This document shows positions 8,988 through 17,646 of a stretch of 54,242 nucleotides of DNA, piece after piece; the stretch's first letter is position 1; each line of letters opens with the position of its first letter. This stretch comes from Paracoccaceae bacterium (lineage in GTDB: Bacteria; Pseudomonadota; Alphaproteobacteria; Rhodobacterales; Rhodobacteraceae). The translations under genes and the position numbers were made by a program. The notes below the pieces were generated by a model. That model was not told the origin of the DNA. It saw only the letters and a program-made list of their open reading frames with translations, and did not search any database. The stretch is from positions 1 to 54,242 of the forward strand of contig PAQV01000061.1 of NCBI GenBank assembly GCA_002709405.1, given 5' to 3'.

Positions 8988-9005
8988 TGTCCCACGCATG
9001 GGACA
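8988..9005. repeat. Perfect 18-bp palindrome TGTCCCA-CGCA-TGGGACA
   Basis: Both 7-bp arms match perfectly around a 4-bp centre. It lies between convergent genes (stop at 8853, stop at 9062), so it is more likely a hairpin or a binding site for an unseen regulator than a promoter operator. No second copy was noticed in this window. Confidence 0.5.
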
Positions 9006-9061
9006 CCTGTGACGGGCCGGCGGGCAAATTCACAGCCCTCACCCGCCCGCCAGGCCAGCGC

Positions 9062-9877
9062 TCATGCCGGCTGGAACGCGATATCCGGCAGCCCCTTCCC
9101 GGGCTCGGGCGTCAGGATCGACGCCAGCAACATCCGGGTGTAATCGGACCGAGGGGCCGCGAAAAGCTCGGCCGTCGGGCGATGCTCGATCACCTCGCCC
9201 CGGTTCATCACCATGACCTCGGTCGCGATATGCTCGACCACCGCCAGGTTGTGCGAGATCAGGACGTAGGTCAGGCCCAGCTCGGCCCGCAGCTCTTGCA
9301 ACAGGTTCAGGATCTGCGCCTGGATCGACACGTCCAGAGCCGAGGTCGGCTCGTCGCAGATCACCAGCTCGGGCCGCGAAATCAGCGCGCGGGCAATCGC
9401 CACGCGCTGCCGCTGACCGCCCGACATCTGGCTGGGATAGGCCCCGGCCAGCCGGCGCGGCAGGCCCGTCAGCTCCATCATCTCGCCCACCCTTGCGCGG
9501 ATCTCCCGCTCGGCCACGCCGGCCACCCGCAGCGGCAGCCCGATGATCGTCTCGACCCGCTTGTGCGGGTTCAGCGACAGATAAGGATCCTGGAAGATCG
9601 GCTGGATATGCCCCGCCCTCTCGGCACGCGGCATGGCATGGATCGGCTGGCCCAGGAAGCGCACCTCTCCGCCCGTCGGCGCGTCGAGCCCCAGCAGGAT
9701 CTTGGCCAGCGTGGACTTGCCGCAGCCGGATTCACCGACGATGCCGACCACGCCGCCACGCGGGACATCAAGGCTGACCCCGCGCACCGCTTGGACGGTC
9801 CGGCGCGGCTTGCCGAACCCGCCGGAGACACGGAAATCGCGGCGCACGTCGCGGGCGGACAGAAGGATATCACTCAT
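9062..9877 (-). CDS. Opp/Dpp ATP-binding protein (DppF-like), system 2
   Basis: A 271-aa ATPase subunit of a peptide-type importer. Walker [10 protein letters not shown] is at 48-56, with the QMSGGQRQRV signature, the CDEPTSALD Walker B and the ISHN switch in order. The start at 9877 is preferred over an upstream in-frame codon at 9907 because it forms an ATGA overlap with the stop of the DppD-like gene. It is the last gene of the minus-strand block 12728 to 9062 (B-C-D-F). The ATPases are intact although both permease genes upstream are damaged, so the complex may no longer work. Confidence 0.92.
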   Translation of the reverse strand: MSDILLSARDVRRDFRVSGGFGKPRRTVQAVRGVSLDVPRGGVVGIVGESGCGKSTLAKILLGLDAPTGGEVRFLGQPIHAMPRAERAGHIQPIFQDPYLSLNPHKRVETIIGLPLRVAGVAEREIRARVGEMMELTGLPRRLAGAYPSQMSGGQRQRVAIARALISRPELVICDEPTSALDVSIQAQILNLLQELRAELGLTYVLISHNLAVVEHIATEVMVMNRGEVIEHRPTAELFAAPRSDYTRMLLASILTPEPGKGLPDIAFQPA

Positions 9878-10851
9878 GCCGCAGTCTCCTCGGGGGTGTA
9901 GTGGCATTCATAGGCATGGCCCGCGCCGTCGTGCCGGCGCTCCAGCCGGGTCTGGCACAGCGGGGTCGCATGGGCGCAGCGGTCGCGGAAGGCGCAGCCC
10001 GCCTGCGGCCCGACCAGCGAGGGCACCACCCCCGGAATGGCCCCAAGCGCCGCCCCCGGCCGCGTTTTGCCGGGCGCCGGAATGCAGTTGATCAGGGCGC
10101 GGGTATAGGGATGGCACGGCCGCGCGAAGAGCTCGGCCACCGGGGCGGTTTCGACGATCCGGCCGGCATACATCACCGCGACCCGATCGGCGAAACGGGC
10201 GACAAGGCCAAGGTCGTGGGTCACGAACACCATGCCCAGCCCCATGTCGCGCTTCAGGTCCTGCAGCAGCCGCAGGATCTGAAGCTGGATATTGACGTCC
10301 AGCGCGGTGGTCGGCTCGTCGGCGATCAGCAGGTCCGGCCCGCAGATCAGCCCCATCGCAATCATCACCCGCTGGCGCAGCCCGCCCGACAATTGGTGCG
10401 GATACTGATCGAGCCGCTCCTCGGCGTTCGAAATCCCGACCTTCCGCAGGATCTCGATGGCCCGGGCCCGGGCCTTTCCGCGCGGACCGGGATGGTGCCG
10501 CCGGTAGACCTCGATCAGCAGGGCGCCAATGGTGAAGCTGGGGTTCAGCGAGGTCATCGGATCCTGGAAGATCATCGACAGGCGCTGCCCCCGCAGCCCC
10601 TGCCATTGACGCTCGGAGAGGCGGCGCAGGTCGGTGCCGTCAAAGCTGAACGCGGCGGCCTCCACCTGCGCGACCCGGGGGCTGAGCCCCAGAAGCGCAT
10701 GCGAGGTCAGCGACTTGCCACAGCCGGATTCCCCCACGATGCACAGAATCTCGCCCTTGTCGACGTGAAAGCTGACCCCCCGGACGGCATGCAGGGTGCC
10801 GCGCGGACCGGGGATGTCGATACAGAGGTTTTCAACGTTGAGCAGTGTCAT
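9874..10851 (-). CDS. Opp/Dpp ATP-binding protein (DppD-like), system 2
   Basis: A 325-aa ATPase subunit. Walker A GESGCGKS is at 40-47, with [18 protein letters not shown] and THDLG following. The C-terminal cysteine-rich extension typical of DppD/OppD ([15 protein letters not shown]) is present. The ATG at 10851 overlaps the natural stop of dppC (10848-10850) in an ATGA arrangement. That shows the dppC reading frame originally ran to 10848, past the amber codon now at 11016. ATGA overlap also with dppF downstream. Confidence 0.92.
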   Translation of the reverse strand: MTLLNVENLCIDIPGPRGTLHAVRGVSFHVDKGEILCIVGESGCGKSLTSHALLGLSPRVAQVEAAAFSFDGTDLRRLSERQWQGLRGQRLSMIFQDPMTSLNPSFTIGALLIEVYRRHHPGPRGKARARAIEILRKVGISNAEERLDQYPHQLSGGLRQRVMIAMGLICGPDLLIADEPTTALDVNIQLQILRLLQDLKRDMGLGMVFVTHDLGLVARFADRVAVMYAGRIVETAPVAELFARPCHPYTRALINCIPAPGKTRPGAALGAIPGVVPSLVGPQAGCAFRDRCAHATPLCQTRLERRHDGAGHAYECHYTPEETAA

Positions 10852-11813
10852 GCGCGGCCCTCCGGAGCGGTCACGTCGCGGATGCCGTCGCCCAGCAGGT
10901 TGATGGCCAGGACCAGGACGAACAGGGCCGTGCCGGGGATGGCGATGACCCAGGGGCGGAAGAACATGTGGGCCTTGCCCTCGGATATCATCAGGCCCCA
11001 GCTGGGCGTGGGCGGCTAGACGCCAAGGCCCAGGAAGGACAGCGCCGCCTCGAAGAGGATCGCCTGGGCGATTTCCAGCGTGGCCACGACGATCAGAGCC
11101 CCCAGCACGTTGGGCATGACCTCGCTGACGAGGATGCGCAGGACCGAAGCCCCCGCGGCCTCGGCGGCGGACAGGTAGTCCAGCGAGCGGATCTGCTGGG
11201 TGGACGCGCGCATGACCACGGCGAAGCGGTCCCAGACGAGGAAGCCCAGGGTCCAGATGACCACGGTCAGCGAGCCTCCGACCAGGGCCACGACCACCAG
11301 GGCCACCAGCATCGCCGGCAGGGCCAGGCGGACGTTGACGACAAAGCTGACGACAAAGTCGGGCCAGCCGCCGAAATAGCCGGCCAGCACGCCCATGGTG
11401 GTGCCGATGACCAGGGCGATGGCGGTGGCGCCAAAGCCGATCAGCAGCGAGATCCGCGCGCCGTAGAGGATGCGCGCCAGGTAATCCCGCCCCAGCGCGT
11501 CGGTGCCCAGCGGATGCGCCCAGGACCCGTCGGCCTGCCAGACCGGCGGGATCAGGCGGGCAGAGAGGTTCTGCAGGTACGGGTCGTGCGGCGTGAGCAT
11601 AGGGGCCAGCAGGGCCATCGCCACGATGGCCAGGACCAGGCCCGCGCCGATCAGCAATCCGGGATGGCGCAGGGCGCGGTGCAGGGTATCGGATGACGAC
11701 CGGGCCGGGCCCGGCCCGGTCGTATCTGCGGTCGTGTCTGCGGTCGTATCTGTGGCGGAAGGGTCGATCATGTCGGTAGCTGTCATGCGATCTTTCGTGT
11801 CCGGTCCCGTCAC
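10848..11813 (-). pseudogene. dppC-like permease interrupted by an in-frame amber codon
   Basis: Starting at the GTG at 11813 (GTGA overlap with dppB), the frame encodes a DppC permease with GTDALGRD and the EAA loop SAAEAAGASVLRILVSE. It stops at a TAG (11016-11018) right after SFLGLGV. In the same frame the sequence continues PPTPSWGLMISEG and on to NLLGDGIRD, exactly the conserved DppC ending. It stops naturally at 10848-10850, where dppD begins. The lost codon falls where relatives have Gln (SFLGLGVQPP), so a CAG to TAG change fits. The truncated 265-aa product lacks about 55 residues, including the last membrane helix. Loss of function is likely unless an amber suppressor exists. Confidence 0.87.
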
Positions 11814-12728
11814 TGCACGCGCAGCCGGGGATCAAGCAGACCGTTCAGCAGGTCCGCGAAATAGTTGAGGGCGAGGTAGATGACCGAGATGATCAGGACG
11901 AGCGCCTGCATCATTTCAAGATCCGTGCGCTGGATGGATTGCCAGCCCAGCCGGCCGATGCCGTTCATGGAAAACACCGATTCCACGATGATCGAGCCCG
12001 ACAGCATGAACCCAAGCTGAACGGCCGTCAGTGAAACCACCGGGATCAGCGCATTGCGCAGCCCGTGTTTCAGGATCACCCGCCGGCATGGCAGGCCCAT
12101 GGCCCGGGCGGTGCGGATATAGTCGCTGTCAAGCACCTCGATCATGCCGGCCCGGGTCAGGCGCATGATCGCAGGGGTCGAGAAATAGCCCAGGGCGATG
12201 GCCGGCATCACGTAGTGCAGGAACGAGCTGTCGCCCGAAATCGGCAGCCAGCGCAGGGTGACGCCGAAGATCAGGATCAGCAGCAGGGCGAAGAAGAAGT
12301 TCGGCAAGGCCTGGCCTACCACGGCAATCGACAGGGCCAGCCGGTCGACCAACGTGTTGCGCCGGGCCGCGGCCAGCACCCCCAGCGGGATCGCCAGGAC
12401 CAGCGCAAAGACCAGCGACAGGCCGGCGAGCTTGGCGGTGACCGGCAGGCGTTCCAGCACGACCTCCATCACCGGGCGCTGCAGGATGTTGGAAAACCCG
12501 AGGTCTCCCTTCATCACGTCCCCAAGCCAACTGGCATATTGCGCCGTCAGCGGCCGGTCGAACCCGTAGGCGATGCGGACGGCTTCGACTTCCTCGGACG
12601 AGGCCTCGGCCCCGGCCAGCGCCACCGCCGGGTCCCCTGCCAGCCGCACCAGCGCAAAAAGTGATGACCGACACGCTGATCAGAACCAGGAGGGTCAGAC
12701 CAAGCCGTTTGAGCGCGAATTCCAGCAC
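11810..12728 (-). pseudogene. dppB-like permease with a frameshift in a T5 run
   Basis: From the GTG at 12728 the first frame encodes the normal DppB N-terminal helix (LEFALKRLGLTLLVLIS...VIT). It then leaves frame at a run of five T on the coding strand (plus-strand A run 12656-12660). The adjoining frame picks up with ALVRLAGDP, the usual periplasmic entry, and runs intact to LDPRLRVQ, stopping at 11810. One T fewer would restore ITFALVRLAGDP. A homopolymer error in the assembly is possible. If real, translation from inside (12649) would lack the first membrane helix. The rest of the gene, including the EAA loop, shows no other damage. Confidence 0.8.
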
Positions 12729-12730
12729 AA

Positions 12731-12756
12731 CATTTTTCCCATCATGAAATTTATCT
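12731..12756 (-). promoter_or_regulatory. Upstream element of the dppBCDF block, shared with the 5835 gene
   Basis: On the minus strand this reads AGATAAATTTCAT and then GATGGGAAAAATG. It reproduces the 13-mer AGATAAATTTCAT found at 5801-5813, with AAACGCA a few bases upstream in both places. It contains a TTTC...GAAAA inverted repeat. The shared leader indicates common regulation, or a duplicated promoter, for the lone binding protein and the transporter block. Confidence 0.5.
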
Positions 12757-12890
12757 CGATGCGTTTTTCAGCATCTTCGGAGAGGAACCGTTCAGTCAAC
12801 GCATTTCACGAAAAAAATGGCCCCATTACCCCTTGTTTGCCCGTTTGGGGCGGGGAATAGTCAGACGAGAGTTCGAGAAATCTCATAATT

Positions 12891-12906
12891 TTTCATATAA
12901 TGGAAT
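12891..12906. promoter_or_regulatory. TTTC-N8-GAAT element upstream of the second amidohydrolase
   Basis: TTTCATATAATGGAAT ends 11 bp before the ATG at 12918, the same distance as the related element before the 5835 start. It is a candidate operator for the IclR protein encoded at 15559 and may also affect the divergent dppB promoter. Confidence 0.42.
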
Positions 12907-12917
12907 AAGAGGCCCAC

Positions 12918-14351
12918 ATGTCTGCATTTTTGATTCGAGGCGCCGCAATCGTCTCGGTCGACCCCGGTGTCGGAAACCTGTCGTGCGGCGATATCCTGGT
13001 GAAGGACGACCTGATCGCCGCCATCGGGCCGAACCTGGACGTCGAGGACGCCGAGGTGATCGACGGGTCTCGGATGATCGCCATGCCGGGGCTGGTGAAC
13101 GCGCATACCCACCTGTGGCAGACGGTGATCCGTGGGATTGGGTCGAACTTTGGCGGGGCGGATTACTACAATTACCTGCATGCGGGGGCGGCCCCGCGTT
13201 ACCGGCCCGAGGACCTCTATTATTCGGAAATGGCCGGCGGGCTCAGCCAGATCGACGCCGGCACCACCACCGTCTTCGACTGGTGCCACAACAACCCCAC
13301 CCCCGATCACACCGACGCGGCCATCGACGGGCTGTCGGCCAGCGGGGTGCGGGCGCTGTTCGGGCACGGCACGGTCAAGCCCAAGCCGAAACCGGGCGAG
13401 CCGCACTTTTCCCAGGTTCCCCACCCCAGGGCCGAGATCGAGCGGCTTATGCGCGACCGGTTCGGCTCGGCGGATGGGTTGATGACGCTTGCGATGTGCG
13501 TGCTGGGGCCGGATTACTCGACCATCGACGTCTGCCGCCAGGACTTTGCCCTGGCTCGCGAGATGGGGGTGATCTCCTCGGCCCATGTCTGGGGGCGGCG
13601 CAACCGGCTGAACCCCGGGGGCTACCTGGACCTGCAGCGCGAGGGCCTGCTGCCCGAGGGCCATAACGTGGTCCATGCCAACTACATCCCCGACGCGGAA
13701 ATTCGCGCACTGGTGGAGGCCGGCTGCACCCTGACCGCCACCCCCCCGGCAGAGCTGCGCGGCCACGGCGTGCCGCCCCTGATCGGGCGAGTCTCGGCCC
13801 AGGGCGGGCGGCCATCGGTGGCCAATGACAGCGAGGTCGGGGTGACGGGGTCGATGTTCGAAACGCTGCGCCTGTCGCTACAGGCCGACCAGTTCCACCG
13901 CAACGTGCAGACCCAGCGCGAGCTGGACGAAGGCACCAACCCCGAGGCGGCGGCATTCGAGGCCGAGAACCTGAAGACGATCGGCACCGGCGGCGGGGTC
14001 TACCAGAAAGAGACGATCTCCACCGGCGAGGCCCTGAAATGGGCGACGATCAACAATGCCCGGGTTCTGGGGCTAGAACACCGGATCGGGTCTTTGACCC
14101 CCGGCAAGAAGGCCGACATCGTGCTGTTGCGCCGCGACGACTGGAACATGGGGCCGGCGCTGAACCCGGAAAACGCGGTGGTGATGTTCGCCCATCCCGG
14201 CAATGTCGACACGGTCCTGATCGACGGGACGATCCGCAAGCGGCATGGCGTGCTGACGGACGTGGCCGGTGCCAACCGGGCCCGGGCCGAGATCTCGGTG
14301 CGGGGTCCCCGGCTGATGGCGGATGCGGGGTATGCCGACCTTGCCTGGTAA
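12918..14351 (+). CDS. Amidohydrolase, ATZ/TRZ family (paralogue of the 7465 gene)
   Basis: A 477-aa metal-dependent hydrolase. Metal ligands: H63/H65 (NAHTHLW), H223 (SSAHVWG), H253 (VHANYI) and D304. It matches the 7465 product across its whole length, including FDWCHNN and the run FGHGTVKPKPKPGEPHFS (148-165), but is a few residues longer in the region before the C-terminal EALKWATINNAR. The start follows AGAGG 6 nt upstream. The gene leads a plus-strand unit with the MFS permease and IclR regulator, divergent from dppB. Two such paralogues in one locus suggest successive or alternative hydrolysis of related compounds. Confidence 0.9.
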   Translation: MSAFLIRGAAIVSVDPGVGNLSCGDILVKDDLIAAIGPNLDVEDAEVIDGSRMIAMPGLVNAHTHLWQTVIRGIGSNFGGADYYNYLHAGAAPRYRPEDLYYSEMAGGLSQIDAGTTTVFDWCHNNPTPDHTDAAIDGLSASGVRALFGHGTVKPKPKPGEPHFSQVPHPRAEIERLMRDRFGSADGLMTLAMCVLGPDYSTIDVCRQDFALAREMGVISSAHVWGRRNRLNPGGYLDLQREGLLPEGHNVVHANYIPDAEIRALVEAGCTLTATPPAELRGHGVPPLIGRVSAQGGRPSVANDSEVGVTGSMFETLRLSLQADQFHRNVQTQRELDEGTNPEAAAFEAENLKTIGTGGGVYQKETISTGEALKWATINNARVLGLEHRIGSLTPGKKADIVLLRRDDWNMGPALNPENAVVMFAHPGNVDTVLIDGTIRKRHGVLTDVAGANRARAEISVRGPRLMADAGYADLAW

Positions 14352-15552
14352 CGCCGACGCCCCCGCCTTGCCCGACCGCAGCTTTCAACGGCTGGTCTGG
14401 CTGCTGGCCGTGACCGCCGGCGCGGTCGTGGCCAACAATTACTACAACCAGCCGCTACTGTCCGAGATCGCCAGCGACTTCGGCACCAGCGAGCGTAGTG
14501 CCTCGTTGATCGCCACCCTGACCCAGGTCGGCTATGCGCTTGGCCTGCTGTTCCTGCTGCCCCTGGGCGACATGCTGGAACGCCGGCGGATCCTGACCGT
14601 GCTGCTGCTGGCCTCGTCCGCCATGCTGGTGACCTTTGCCCTGACCCCGCATTTCCCCCCGCTGCTGGCGGTGGCCTTCCTGGTCGGCTTTGCCTCGACC
14701 GTGCCCCAGTTTCTGCCGCCCATCGCCTCGCGCCTGGCACCAAAGGGCCAGGCCGGCCGGTCGGTGGGCCTGGTCATGGGCGGGCTGCTCTTGGGCATCA
14801 TCCTGTCGCGCTTTGTCGGTGGCGTCCTGGGCGGAGCCTTCGGCTGGCGCAGCGTCTACCTGGGCTCGGCCGTGGTGATGATCGTGCTGCTGGTGCTGTT
14901 GCGGCGCAGCCTGCCGGTCATGACGACCACCTTCACGGGCAGCTACCGCCAGCTGCTGTCCAGCCTGGGCGCCCTGTTCCTGCGCCACGGCCGCCTGCGC
15001 CTGCTGGCCATGGTCGCCGCCCTGCAGTTCGGCGCGTTCTCGATGTTCTGGACCACGATCGTCTTCCATTTCGAACGGCTCTTGCACCACGAGGCCTCGA
15101 CCGCCGTGGGCCTGCTGGCCCTGATCGGCGCGGTGGGCGTGCTCGCCGCCCCCCTGGCCGGGCGGCTGGCCGACCGGATCGGGACCCCGGCCATCATCGC
15201 CGGCAGCAGCGCGTCGATGGCCCTGTCCTTCCTGATGATGGGGATCGACGGCGGCACCCTGCTGTGGATCATACCGGCCGTGATCCTTATGGACCTGGGC
15301 ATGCAGGTCGGCCACGTGTCCTCCATGTCCGAGGTGCTGCAACTGGACCCGACTGCCTCGAACCGGCTGAACACGATCTACATGGTCCTGCGCTTCTGCG
15401 GGGCCGCTCTTGGCACCTTCCTGGGCGCCCAGGCCTGGCACTTTTTCGGCTGGACCGGGGTCGTCCTGCTGGGTCTTGGCCTGACCGGGACGGCCCTGGC
15501 CATTGCGGCCGCGTCGCGCATTGCACCCGACGTGGTGAGCGACCATGATTGA
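14323..15552 (+). CDS. MFS permease (12 membrane segments)
   Basis: A 409-aa major facilitator protein. The N-terminal half opens with a helix ending VANNYYNQPLL, then a motif-A-like loop GDMLERRRI between helices 2 and 3. The C-terminal half repeats the pattern (GRLADRIGTP). About twelve hydrophobic segments can be counted. It overlaps the amidohydrolase end by 29 bp. An alternative ATG at 14332 is equally possible. NYYNQPLL-type MFS proteins resemble drug/sugar exporters such as YnfM. Here the gene could import the amidohydrolase substrate, replacing the damaged Opp system 2, or export a product. Direction unknown. Confidence 0.87.
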   Translation: MRGMPTLPGNADAPALPDRSFQRLVWLLAVTAGAVVANNYYNQPLLSEIASDFGTSERSASLIATLTQVGYALGLLFLLPLGDMLERRRILTVLLLASSAMLVTFALTPHFPPLLAVAFLVGFASTVPQFLPPIASRLAPKGQAGRSVGLVMGGLLLGIILSRFVGGVLGGAFGWRSVYLGSAVVMIVLLVLLRRSLPVMTTTFTGSYRQLLSSLGALFLRHGRLRLLAMVAALQFGAFSMFWTTIVFHFERLLHHEASTAVGLLALIGAVGVLAAPLAGRLADRIGTPAIIAGSSASMALSFLMMGIDGGTLLWIIPAVILMDLGMQVGHVSSMSEVLQLDPTASNRLNTIYMVLRFCGAALGTFLGAQAWHFFGWTGVVLLGLGLTGTALAIAAASRIAPDVVSDHD

Positions 15553-15558
15553 CCCAGC

Positions 15559-16500
15559 ATGACAGACGGGCACGGGCCGAATGTCGACACCGCGCGACAG
15601 GGACACAGATCTATGGACGACGACATCGCCGCCTTGGCGGGCCGCAGGCTGGAGCCGGCGGATGTAACCAAGACCCGCACCAAGGTGTCGATCGAGGACG
15701 CCAACGATGCGCCCGCCACCCCGGACTGGAAGGCGGCCCGCGAAAAGGGCGACCAGACCACCGTCCAGGCCGTCGACCGGGCGATCACCCTGATCGAGAC
15801 CCTGGCCGAGGCCCGGCAAGAGCTGCGCCTTCAGGACATTGCCCGGATGACCGGCCTGAAGGTGTCGACCTGCCATCACCTGCTGAACACGCTGCTGCGC
15901 CGGGGCTACGTGGCCAAGCTGGACAAGCCGCGGGCCTATTTCCTGGGGCCGCGCCTGGCCGAGATCGCCTCGATGCGGGGCGCGCGGTTCGACATCGTGC
16001 GCGAGGCACGCCCGTTTCTTGACCGGCTGGCCGAGGACACCGGGGCCGTCGTGCGGCTGGCCGCCTTCGAGGGCAGCGACCTGAACGTTCTGTATGAAAC
16101 AACGGCCACCGGCAGCCGGGCCGAGCCCCGCTCGCTGGGACCGGCGGCCCATGCCACGGCCCTGGGCAAGGCCATTCTTGCCTGGCTACCGGAACCCGAA
16201 ATCGCCCGGGTGGTGGCCGACCACGGGCTGGCCCCCTTCACCAAGACCTCGATCGTGTCGCTGGGCGAGCTGGTGGAAAGCCTGCGCCAGGTGCGCCGCC
16301 ATGGCTTTGCCGTCGAGGACCGCGAATACCGCGAGGACGAAATCGCCATCGGTTGCGTGATCCGCGAAAAGGCCGGGGCGGTGGTCGGATCGGTCGGGGC
16401 CTCGGTTCCGGTCGACGGGCCCTCGGCGGCCAACCTGCAGCAATTGCAGATCGCGGTCAGCCACGCGGCCCGCGAAATCTCGAACCGCTCACGCAGCTGA
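15559..16500 (+). CDS. IclR-family transcriptional regulator
   Basis: A 313-aa regulator. The winged helix-turn-helix lies at about 68-120 (LRLQDIARMTGLKVSTCHHLLNTL at 89-112 contains the recognition helix). The effector domain follows, with LGPAAHATALGKAILAWL and, near the end, CVIREKAGAVVGSVGASVP. The N-terminus carries about 60 extra residues compared with typical IclR proteins (near 250-260). Starting at the Met at 15613 would shorten this by 18 residues. It lies 6 bp after the MFS stop, so it is probably in that operon. It is the natural candidate regulator of the TTTC/GAAA elements in this locus. Confidence 0.92.
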   Translation: MTDGHGPNVDTARQGHRSMDDDIAALAGRRLEPADVTKTRTKVSIEDANDAPATPDWKAAREKGDQTTVQAVDRAITLIETLAEARQELRLQDIARMTGLKVSTCHHLLNTLLRRGYVAKLDKPRAYFLGPRLAEIASMRGARFDIVREARPFLDRLAEDTGAVVRLAAFEGSDLNVLYETTATGSRAEPRSLGPAAHATALGKAILAWLPEPEIARVVADHGLAPFTKTSIVSLGELVESLRQVRRHGFAVEDREYREDEIAIGCVIREKAGAVVGSVGASVPVDGPSAANLQQLQIAVSHAAREISNRSRS

Positions 16501-16524
16501 TCCCCGTCCCTTCGGCCTGAGCGC

Positions 16525-17592
16525 TCAGGGGTCCAGGTCGATCCAACGGCGGTCGCGGCTGGACAGGCGCACGGCATCCAGGACGCGCTGGTTGGCCAGC
16601 CCATCGTGAAAGGTCGCCCCCCGGCGCAAAGCGCGCCCCTCGCGAGCCGCGGCCGCGAATTCCCGCAGGGCCGATACCACGGACACGTTCCAGATGCCCC
16701 CGTTCACTCCGGGCAACGTGGCGGCGGGATCGGCGACCGAGATGTCCTCGAACGCGCCACCGTCGCGGGACAGGCGCAGGCGGTCTCCGCCCTCGCCCAG
16801 CTCGATCGTGCCCCGGGAGCCGAAGATCTGCGTGATGTTGCCCATGTTGGTCGCCGCCACGGCGCTGATGAAGACGTCGGCCAGCACGCCGCCGGTGGTC
16901 TCCAGGCTGAAGCGGGTCAGGTCGTCGGCGGTCGCGGTCCAGGGGGTGCCGGTTTCGGGATCCGTCCGGTCGGCCACGCATGTCGCCACCTGGCCAGACA
17001 CCGATTTCACGGGCCCGAGCCACCAGCGCAGCAGGTCCACCTGGTGGCTGCCGTTGGCCCCCAGCCGGCCGCCGCCGCGCTGGTCCAGCGACCACCAATC
17101 GCCCGCGCTGCGGCCCGCCGGATCGGACCAGGCCGACCCGATATTGGCGATGTTGACGTGCCGGATGTCGCCCAGCGATCCGTCGCCGATCAGCTCTGCG
17201 ATGCGCATGTGGTTGGGATTGAAGCGCAATTCGTGATCGATCATGTGCAGGCGCCGCGCGGTTTCGGCCGCCCTCAGCATCGTCTGCGCCTCGACCGCGT
17301 CCATGGCCATGGGCTTTTCACACAGCACATGCGCGCCGCTTTCGATGGCCCGCAGCACCATCGGCGCGTGCAGGTCCGTCGGCGTGGCGATCAGGACGGC
17401 ATCCAGAGCATGGCTGCCCAGCATGTCCTCCCAGTCGTCATGCACATGAGGGATGCCGAAGGCCTCTGCCGCGGACCGGGCGCTGTCGATGCGCCCGGAC
17501 GAGATCGCGACCACCTCGGCCCCGTCCACATGCGCCAGCGCGGGCAAGTAGGCCTTGCGGGCGAAACTCGCCCCGATGATGCCGAATTTCAT
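16525..17592 (-). CDS. Gfo/Idh/MocA-family oxidoreductase
   Basis: A 355-aa NAD(P)-dependent dehydrogenase. The N-terminal Rossmann segment MKFGIIGASF, the cofactor/catalytic motif CEKPMAMD and the DHELRFNPN stretch are all present, followed by the C-terminal beta-sheet domain with DWWSLDQRGGGRLGANGSH. The family oxidises hydroxyl groups on sugars, inositols and related rings. It is a close paralogue of the 27160 gene. It is the last gene of the minus-strand series from 22256 and converges with the IclR gene. Substrate unknown. Confidence 0.92.
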   Translation of the reverse strand: MKFGIIGASFARKAYLPALAHVDGAEVVAISSGRIDSARSAAEAFGIPHVHDDWEDMLGSHALDAVLIATPTDLHAPMVLRAIESGAHVLCEKPMAMDAVEAQTMLRAAETARRLHMIDHELRFNPNHMRIAELIGDGSLGDIRHVNIANIGSAWSDPAGRSAGDWWSLDQRGGGRLGANGSHQVDLLRWWLGPVKSVSGQVATCVADRTDPETGTPWTATADDLTRFSLETTGGVLADVFISAVAATNMGNITQIFGSRGTIELGEGGDRLRLSRDGGAFEDISVADPAATLPGVNGGIWNVSVVSALREFAAAAREGRALRRGATFHDGLANQRVLDAVRLSSRDRRWIDLDP

Positions 17593-17646
17593 GCTGTGCG
17601 GTCTTTCTGTCTGTCTGAAACCGGACCACCCCGCGAAGGGAGATGG

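Noticed and set aside
9874-11835. Reading the DppD frame as a 653-residue fusion with an N-terminal extension
   Set aside because: The extra 325 or so residues are the wrong-frame translation of dppC. The DppD start at 10851 overlaps the natural dppC stop.
14455-16152. A 565-codon minus-strand frame across the MFS and IclR genes
   Set aside because: Composition artefact; the two plus-strand genes have clear membrane helices and an HTH.
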